From Stenotrophomonas maltophilia (lineage in GTDB: Bacteria > Pseudomonadota > Gammaproteobacteria > Xanthomonadales > Xanthomonadaceae), in assembly GCA_002435595.1 (NCBI GenBank), contig DJBL01000176.1:7417-25411 (forward strand): DNA of 17,995 bases, read 5' to 3'. The stretch's first letter is position 1; the number at the start of each line of letters is the position of its first letter. The notes beneath the pieces were generated by a model. The model did no database searches and was not told the DNA's origin. It saw only the letters and a list, made by a program, of their open reading frames with translations. Shown in pieces: positions 13,970 through 17,995 of the stretch. The translations under genes and the position numbers were made by a program.

Positions 13970-15168
13970 ACAACCGCATTTCCACCGGGATGATGTTCAA
14001 CCAGTCGGTGTCGCTGATGATGGCCAAGCAGGCCAAGATGAGCCACCTCGAGCAGCAGATCGCCACCGGTCGCCGGCTGGTGACCGCCAAGGACGACCCG
14101 GTCGCCTCCGGCGCCGCCGTCGGCCTGGACCGTACCCTGGCCTCGCTGGACCGCATGCAGCTCAATGCCGGCAACGTACAGAACCGATTGGGCCTGCAGG
14201 AAAACGCGCTGGCCCAGGTGGGCGACATGATGGGGCGGATCACCGAGCTGACCATCTACGCCAACAATCCGGCGCTGGCCGCGTCGGACAAGCAGTCCAT
14301 GGTCACCGAAATCGAGGCGATCCGCGGCAACCTGCTGGCCCTGGCCAACAGCACCGACGGAACCGGGCGCTACCTGTTCGGCGGCACCGCCGATGGCAGC
14401 CCGCCCTTCAGCCAGGTCGATGGCAAGGTCGTCTACAACGGCGACCAGAACCAGCGCCAGGTCGAGGTCGGGCCGGACACCTACGTACTGGATGCCCTGC
14501 CCGGCAGCGAGATCTTCCTGCGCATCGGCACCGGCGACGGCCACGTGGATGGCGCGGCCAACGCCGCCAACACCGGCACCGGCGTGCTCACCAACGTGAC
14601 CCGTGACGGCAGCGACAGCTGGAATGGCCAGGCCTTCAGCGTCCGCTTCACCGCCGCCGACCAGTACGAGGTGCTCGACGCCGGCGGCGCGGTGGTTTCC
14701 ACCGGCACGATGAAGGCCGGCGACGACCTGGTGCTCAACGGCGTACGCCTGCACATCGATGGCAGCCCCGCCGCGGGCGACCGCTTCGACGTCAGCCCGG
14801 CCACCAGCCGGGACATCTTCAGCACGCTGGACAGCCTGATCGGCTCGTTGAAGATGGACACCGGCAGCGCGGCCAAATCGGCGGCACAGCAGAACCTGCT
14901 GCAGAACGGCCTGCGCGACGTTGCCCGTGCTTCCGAACGGATGATCGACTCGCGTGCCGCCGGTGGTGCCCAGCTCAAGGCGCTGGACAACGCCGCGGAC
15001 ATGCGTGAATCCAACACCGTCACCCTCAAGGGCACCTTGTCGCAGATGCGCGACCTCGACTACGCCGATGCAATCAGCCAGTACCAGCTGGAAAGCACCG
15101 CGCTGCAGGCCGCCCAGACCCTGTTCTCGCAGATGCAGCAGATGTCGTTGTTCAACGTGTTGCGCTGA
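13966..15168 (+). CDS. flgL: FlgL, hook-filament junction protein 3 (HAP3)
   Basis: 400-residue second junction protein, related to flagellin in its terminal domains. N-terminal MNNRISTGMMFNQSV and QIATGRRLVTAKDDPVASG, then a helix with ENALAQVGDMMGRI and the segment GTGRYLFGGTADGSPPF. The C-terminus has QYQLESTALQAAQTLFSQM and ends SLFNVLR. Translation is coupled to flgK by the 4-bp ATGA overlap. The last codons are duplicated 428 bp downstream. Last gene of the operon, followed by a strong terminator. Confidence 0.97.
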   Translation: MNNRISTGMMFNQSVSLMMAKQAKMSHLEQQIATGRRLVTAKDDPVASGAAVGLDRTLASLDRMQLNAGNVQNRLGLQENALAQVGDMMGRITELTIYANNPALAASDKQSMVTEIEAIRGNLLALANSTDGTGRYLFGGTADGSPPFSQVDGKVVYNGDQNQRQVEVGPDTYVLDALPGSEIFLRIGTGDGHVDGAANAANTGTGVLTNVTRDGSDSWNGQAFSVRFTAADQYEVLDAGGAVVSTGTMKAGDDLVLNGVRLHIDGSPAAGDRFDVSPATSRDIFSTLDSLIGSLKMDTGSAAKSAAQQNLLQNGLRDVARASERMIDSRAAGGAQLKALDNAADMRESNTVTLKGTLSQMRDLDYADAISQYQLESTALQAAQTLFSQMQQMSLFNVLR

Positions 15169-15200
15169 CAGCGCGTTACGAAACAGTTGAAAGGCCCGGA

Positions 15201-15232
15201 GGCCGCGATGTGAACCGCATCGCGGCCTTTTT
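15201..15232 (+). terminator. Intrinsic terminator after flgL
   Basis: A 12-bp stem (15201-15212 with 15216-15227, GGCCGCGATGTG against CGCATCGCGGCC, one T-G pair) with loop AAC, followed by five T. Located 32 bp past the flgL stop, it should end the flgB/flgG transcript. Confidence 0.9.
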
Positions 15233-15521
15233 GCTGCCTCGTCAAGCGCGCCGGGATGGAGCCCGCGCCTGGCACCCCGCGCGAGCGTGCACGCCTTCGC
15301 CGATGCGCAGCATGCGTTCGTCGCGCCGACGCAGGGTATCGGCGGTCGTTTGGGAACCGACCCTGGCAACCTCACGCCGCGTCGGCACGCGTGGCGCATG
15401 GCCGCGGTGACCGCTGCCCACGCCGCCGCCGATGCCCTGCTCTGCCGTCCCTTGCGTGCGCAGCGACCCTCTCCGGATATACCCGACCCGGCACTTGGCT
15501 GTGGCCGTGGCTATGGATACA

Positions 15522-15540
15522 CGCCGGGCAGAGCCCGGCG
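15522..15540. repeat. Hairpin CGCCGGGC-AGA-GCCCGGCG at end of copy 1
   Basis: Perfect 8-bp stem with an AGA loop, the same core as the hairpin at 149-165. The matching place in copy 2 (about 15982-16000) has a degraded version, cgccggtcgaagcccggcg. It looks like a dispersed REP-type repeat at the duplication boundary. Confidence 0.55.
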
Positions 15541-15572
15541 CCAGGCGCGGCTGTGATGTTGGCTGTGGATAG

Positions 15573-15596
15573 TCGTTGTTCAACGTGCTGCGCTGA
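15573..15596 (+). pseudogene. Duplicated flgL 3' remnant (last 7 codons and stop)
   Basis: These 24 bases encode SLFNVLR and a stop, identical in protein to the true flgL end at 15145-15168, with a single silent change (ttg to ctg). There is no start or upstream flgL sequence, so it is an inert fragment marking the left edge of the duplicated copy. Confidence 0.85.
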
Positions 15597-15628
15597 CAGC
15601 GCGTTACGAAACAGTTGAAAGGCCCGGA

Positions 15629-15660
15629 GGCCGCGATGCGCACCGCATCGCCGCCTTTTT
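15629..15660 (+). terminator. Second copy of the flgL terminator
   Basis: Copy of the flgL terminator: GGCCGCGATGCG against CGCATCGCCGCC with loop CAC and five T. Compared with copy 1, the T-G pair near the loop has become C-G, while one outer pair is now a C-C mismatch; 8 inner and 3 outer pairs remain. It is probably still functional and gives a double barrier before the flagellin promoter. Confidence 0.65.
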
Positions 15661-16112
15661 GCTGCCTCGTCAAGCGCGCCGGGATGGAGCCCGCGCCCGG
15701 CACCCCGCGCGCGAGCGTGCACGCCTTCCTTGATGCGCAGCATGCGTTCGTCGCACCGACGCAGGGTATCGGCGGTCGTTTGGGAACCGACCCTGGCAAC
15801 GTCACGCCGCGGCGGCACGCGTGGCGCAAGGCCGCGGTGACCGCTGCCCACGCCGCCGATGCCCTGCTCTACCGCCCCCAGCGTGCGCACCGACCCACTT
15901 GGAAAGGGTCGCCCCGGGTGGGTTGGCGCGCGCTGGATATACCCGACCCGGCGCCTGGCTGAGGCCGTGGTTGTGGATACCCGCCGGTCGAAGCCCGGCG
16001 CTGGGCGTGAAAACCCCTTCAATTTCCGCCTCCGGCGCCGTTAACCCTTCTATCGGGGCGCACAGCCAAGGCCCCGGACGGCAGCACCGGCAACCCCAGC
16101 GACATTTCCGCC

Positions 16113-16139
16113 TAAAGGTTGTTGACAAAGCGCCGTTAT
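16113..16139 (+). promoter_or_regulatory. Sigma-28 (FliA) promoter of the first flagellin
   Basis: TAAA, exactly 15 nt, then GCCGTTAT; identical core elements and spacing to the flgM promoter. It lies in a locally A/T-rich patch that stands out from the GC-rich flank. The predicted start near 16146 gives an 86-nt leader. Confidence 0.92.
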
Positions 16140-16151
16140 TCATTTGGCAAC

Positions 16152-16194
16152 AGCGAAGCACACAGCCAAACAAAAAAAACGGCGGCGCTTCGTT
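16152..16194 (+). promoter_or_regulatory. Possible stem-loop in the flagellin mRNA leader
   Basis: AGCGAAGC (16152-16159) can pair with GCTTCGTT (16187-16194; one G-T pair), closing a 27-nt loop that holds a run of eight A (16172-16179). Two GGA triplets follow, at 16208-16210 and within the ribosome site AGGGAG (16219-16224). This layout could bind an RNA regulator such as CsrA/RsmA or Hfq, or simply stabilise the message. No direct evidence favours either. Confidence 0.35.
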
Positions 16195-16231
16195 CCATTC
16201 ACCACCGGGATTCCAATAAGGGAGACGACCC

Positions 16232-17398
16232 ATGGCACAGGTAATCAACACCAATACGATGTCGCTCAACGCTCAGCGCAACCTGAGCACCAGCGGCAGC
16301 TCGCTCGCTACCACCATCCAGCGCCTCTCGTCCGGCCTGCGCATCAACAGCGCGAAGGACGATGCCGCCGGCCTGGCCATCAGCGAGCGCTTCGGCACCC
16401 AGATCCGCGGCACCGACGTCGCCATCCGCAATGCCAACGACGGCATCTCGCTGGCCCAGGTCGCCGAAGGCTCCCTGAGCGAAATCGGCAACAACCTGCA
16501 GCGCGTCCGCGAACTGGCCGTGCAGGCGTCCAACGCCACCAACTCGGCCAGCGACCGCAAGGCCCTGCAGGCCGAAGTGACCCAGCTGGTCAGCGAAATC
16601 GACCGCGTGGCCAAGCAGTCCGACTTCAACGGCACCAAGCTGCTGGACGGCAGCTTCACCAGCCAGCTGTTCCAGGTCGGCGCCAACGCTGGCCAGGCCA
16701 TCGCCATCAACAGCGTCGTCGACGCCAAGGCCAGCTCGCTGGGCAACGCCAAGTTTGCCGCCCCGGTCGACAGCACCGCCGACATCGCCACCATCACCGA
16801 CCTGACCGGCGTGACCATCAACGGCATCACCCTGGGCACGATCAGCGGCAAGACCACCGCCGAGTTCGCCGCCTCCGCGGCTGCCCAGATCAACACCCAG
16901 ATCGGCGAAGCCGGTGTCTACGCCGAAGTGGTCACCACCGCCGGCACCCCGGACACCCACCGCCTGAAGCTGACCTCGGTGCAGGCCGACCGCGACCTGG
17001 TCATCACCGGCGCCACCCAGCTGGGCCTGGCCGATTCCACCGTCGCCGCCCCCAGCTCGGTCGCCGCCACGGCCACCTCCGCCTTCGTCAAGGACCTGGA
17101 CGTCTCGTCCTACGTCGGCGCCCAGAAGGCCCTGGAAATCGTCGACAAGGCCCTGGAATCGGTCAACAGCGTCCGCGCCGACCTCGGTGCGATCCAGAAC
17201 CGCTTCACCTCGGTCGTTGCCAACCTGCAGACCTCCTCGGAAAACCTGTCCGCCTCGCGCAGCCGCATCCGCGATACCGACTTTGCCAAGGAAACCGCAG
17301 AGCTGACCCGCACCCAGATCCTGCAGCAGGCCGGTACGGCCATGCTGGCCCAGGCCAACCAGGTACCTCAGAACGTGCTCAGCCTGTTGCAGCGCTGA
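16232..17398 (+). CDS. fliC: Flagellin (first copy), filament subunit
   Basis: 388-residue flagellin, exported through the flagellum and polymerised into the filament. The conserved N-terminal D0/D1 region starts MAQVINTNTMSLNAQRNLST, includes the flg22-like segment at about 30-51 with RLSSGLRINSAKDDAAGLAI (Leu36, Asp43), and holds the TLR5-type motif QRVRELAVQASN at 90-101. The variable middle (about 170-300) is short. The C-terminal D1/D0 ends SRIRDTDFAKETAELTRTQI and then AMLAQANQVPQNVLSLLQR. AGGGAG lies upstream of the ATG, and expression is from the sigma-28 promoter at 16113-16139. Followed after 72 bp by a second flagellin. Which numbered paralogue this is cannot be told here. Confidence 0.97.
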   Translation: MAQVINTNTMSLNAQRNLSTSGSSLATTIQRLSSGLRINSAKDDAAGLAISERFGTQIRGTDVAIRNANDGISLAQVAEGSLSEIGNNLQRVRELAVQASNATNSASDRKALQAEVTQLVSEIDRVAKQSDFNGTKLLDGSFTSQLFQVGANAGQAIAINSVVDAKASSLGNAKFAAPVDSTADIATITDLTGVTINGITLGTISGKTTAEFAASAAAQINTQIGEAGVYAEVVTTAGTPDTHRLKLTSVQADRDLVITGATQLGLADSTVAAPSSVAATATSAFVKDLDVSSYVGAQKALEIVDKALESVNSVRADLGAIQNRFTSVVANLQTSSENLSASRSRIRDTDFAKETAELTRTQILQQAGTAMLAQANQVPQNVLSLLQR

Positions 17399-17406
17399 CA
17401 TGAGCC

Positions 17407-17428
17407 GCTCCTGAAGCACGTCATGAGC
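17407..17428 (+). other. Hairpin between the two flagellin genes
   Basis: GCTCCTGA-AGCACG-TCATGAGC: seven of eight positions pair, with a 6-nt loop, directly after the first flagellin stop. No T-run follows, so it is not a standard terminator. It may be an mRNA-stabilising or processing structure in a two-flagellin transcript. Confidence 0.35.
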
Positions 17429-17470
17429 GTCTAACCCAATTCACGTGCAACCGCTCAAGGACCTCTCCTC

Positions 17471-17995
17471 ATGGCACAAGTCATCAACACCAACACGATG
17501 TCGTTGAATGCTCAGCGCAACCTGAGCACCAGCGGCAGCTCCCTGGCCACCACGATCCAGCGCCTGTCCTCGGGCTCGCGTATCAACAGCGCCAAGGACG
17601 ACGCGGCCGGCCTGGCCATCTCCGAGCGCTTCGGCACCCAGATCCGCGGTACCGACGTGGCCATCCGCAACGCCAACGACGGCATCTCGCTGGCCCAGGT
17701 CGCCGAAGGCTCGCTGACCGAAATCGGCAACAACCTGCAGCGCGTCCGCGAACTGTCGGTGCAGGCCTCCAACGCCACCAACTCGGCCAGCGACCGCAAG
17801 GCCCTGCAGGCCGAAGTGACCCAGCTGGTCAGCGAAATCGACCGCGTGGCCAAGCAGTCCGATTTCAACGGCACCAAGCTGCTGGACGGCTCGTTCTCCA
17901 GCCAGCTGTTCCAGGTCGGCGCCAACGCCGGCCAGGCCATCGCCATCGACAAGGTCGTGGACGCCAAGGCCAACGCCCTGGGCGGCGCCCAGTTC
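17471..17995 (+). CDS. fliC: Flagellin (second copy), 5' part only
   Basis: The first 175 codons of a second flagellin, open to the window edge with no stop. The start MAQVINTNTMSLNAQRNLST matches the first flagellin exactly. Ten of the first 175 residues differ (L36S, S83T, A96S, T143S, N160D, S161K, S168N, S169A, N172G, K174Q), about 94% identity. L36S restores the commoner flg22 residue, and A96S falls in the TLR5-type motif. AAGGAC precedes the ATG. No good sigma-28 promoter lies in the 72-bp spacer, so co-transcription with the first gene is likely, at least in part. The C-terminal half lies outside the window. Confidence 0.95.
   Translation, partial: MAQVINTNTMSLNAQRNLSTSGSSLATTIQRLSSGSRINSAKDDAAGLAISERFGTQIRGTDVAIRNANDGISLAQVAEGSLTEIGNNLQRVRELSVQASNATNSASDRKALQAEVTQLVSEIDRVAKQSDFNGTKLLDGSFSSQLFQVGANAGQAIAIDKVVDAKANALGGAQF

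Larger units (their letters stand above)
15144..16007 (+). repeat. Tandem duplication of flgL 3' end plus intergenic DNA
   Basis: Copy 1 is about 15144-15546 and copy 2 about 15572-16007. The copies begin at gtcggttg-type sequence inside the last eight codons of flgL (gtcgttgttcaacgtg), with an offset of 428 bp, and include the flgL stop, the terminator and about 300 bp of non-coding DNA. By eye the first 310 bp are roughly 96% identical (about 11 substitutions, one 2-nt and one 3-nt indel). The ends are more diverged, and copy 2 has about 32 extra bases near 15900-15931. I see no credible gene in either copy; open frames on both strands are shadows. This accounts for most of the 1.06-kb flgL-fliC gap. 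Confidence 0.85.

Noticed and set aside
15242..16269. Long minus-strand open frames across the duplicated flgL-fliC spacer
   Set aside because: They read through terminators and repeats, are Arg/Ala/Cys-rich with no recognisable domain, and arise from GC-rich DNA with few stops. The repetition among them only mirrors the DNA duplication.
17431..17458. Sigma-28 promoter for the second flagellin (taac...accgctca)
   Set aside because: Spacing is 14 rather than 15 and only about half of the -10 positions match; likely chance.

Overview
The window reads as chromosomal DNA of a gammaproteobacterium of the Xanthomonadaceae, most likely Stenotrophomonas. Three things point there: very high GC; GTAG-type REP hairpins (24-nt units read on the minus strand, ending in ctac on the plus strand) that match the SMAG repeats described in S. 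maltophilia; and a flagellar locus ordered as in Xanthomonas/Stenotrophomonas. The genus is inferred from these features and was not searched.

Layout. Positions 1-172 hold REP-type repeats. Positions 173-2885 hold a leftward unit: flgA, flgM, flgN and a soluble sensor histidine kinase. cheV (2992-3942) runs the other way from a 106-bp divergent region. A 558-bp non-coding stretch follows, with two REPs, an intrinsic terminator, an unusual perfect 28-bp inverted-repeat element, and a sigma-54 promoter. Next is the rod/hook/ring operon flgB-C-D-E-F-G-H-I-J-K-L (4501-15168), with a second likely sigma-54 promoter before flgG. Downstream of flgL is about 1.06 kb without credible genes. It contains a tandem duplication of roughly 430 bp that carries a copy of the last codons of flgL and of its terminator. 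The window ends with two flagellin genes, one complete and one cut by the window edge.

How the genes work together. FlgB, FlgC, FlgF and FlgG make the rod. FlgA, FlgH and FlgI build the P and L rings. FlgJ caps the rod and cuts peptidoglycan. FlgD caps the hook, which is made of FlgE. FlgK and FlgL join hook to filament, and the flagellins form the filament. FlgN is the FlgK/FlgL chaperone, FlgM holds back sigma-28 until the hook is finished, and CheV couples receptors to the chemotaxis kinase. The promoters I can see fit this hierarchy: sigma-54 elements before flgA, flgB and flgG (early/middle genes), and sigma-28 elements before flgM, cheV and the first flagellin (late genes).

Nothing here is a clearly new multi-gene system; the genes are a complete canonical flagellar set. 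The most interesting signals are non-coding or organisational: a cheV promoter placed so that the mRNA should be leaderless, the inverted-repeat element just before the flgB promoter, the flgL-fliC intergenic duplication, an orphan soluble kinase behind flgMN, and paired flagellins that differ in the flg22 segment. All promoter and terminator calls were made by eye.
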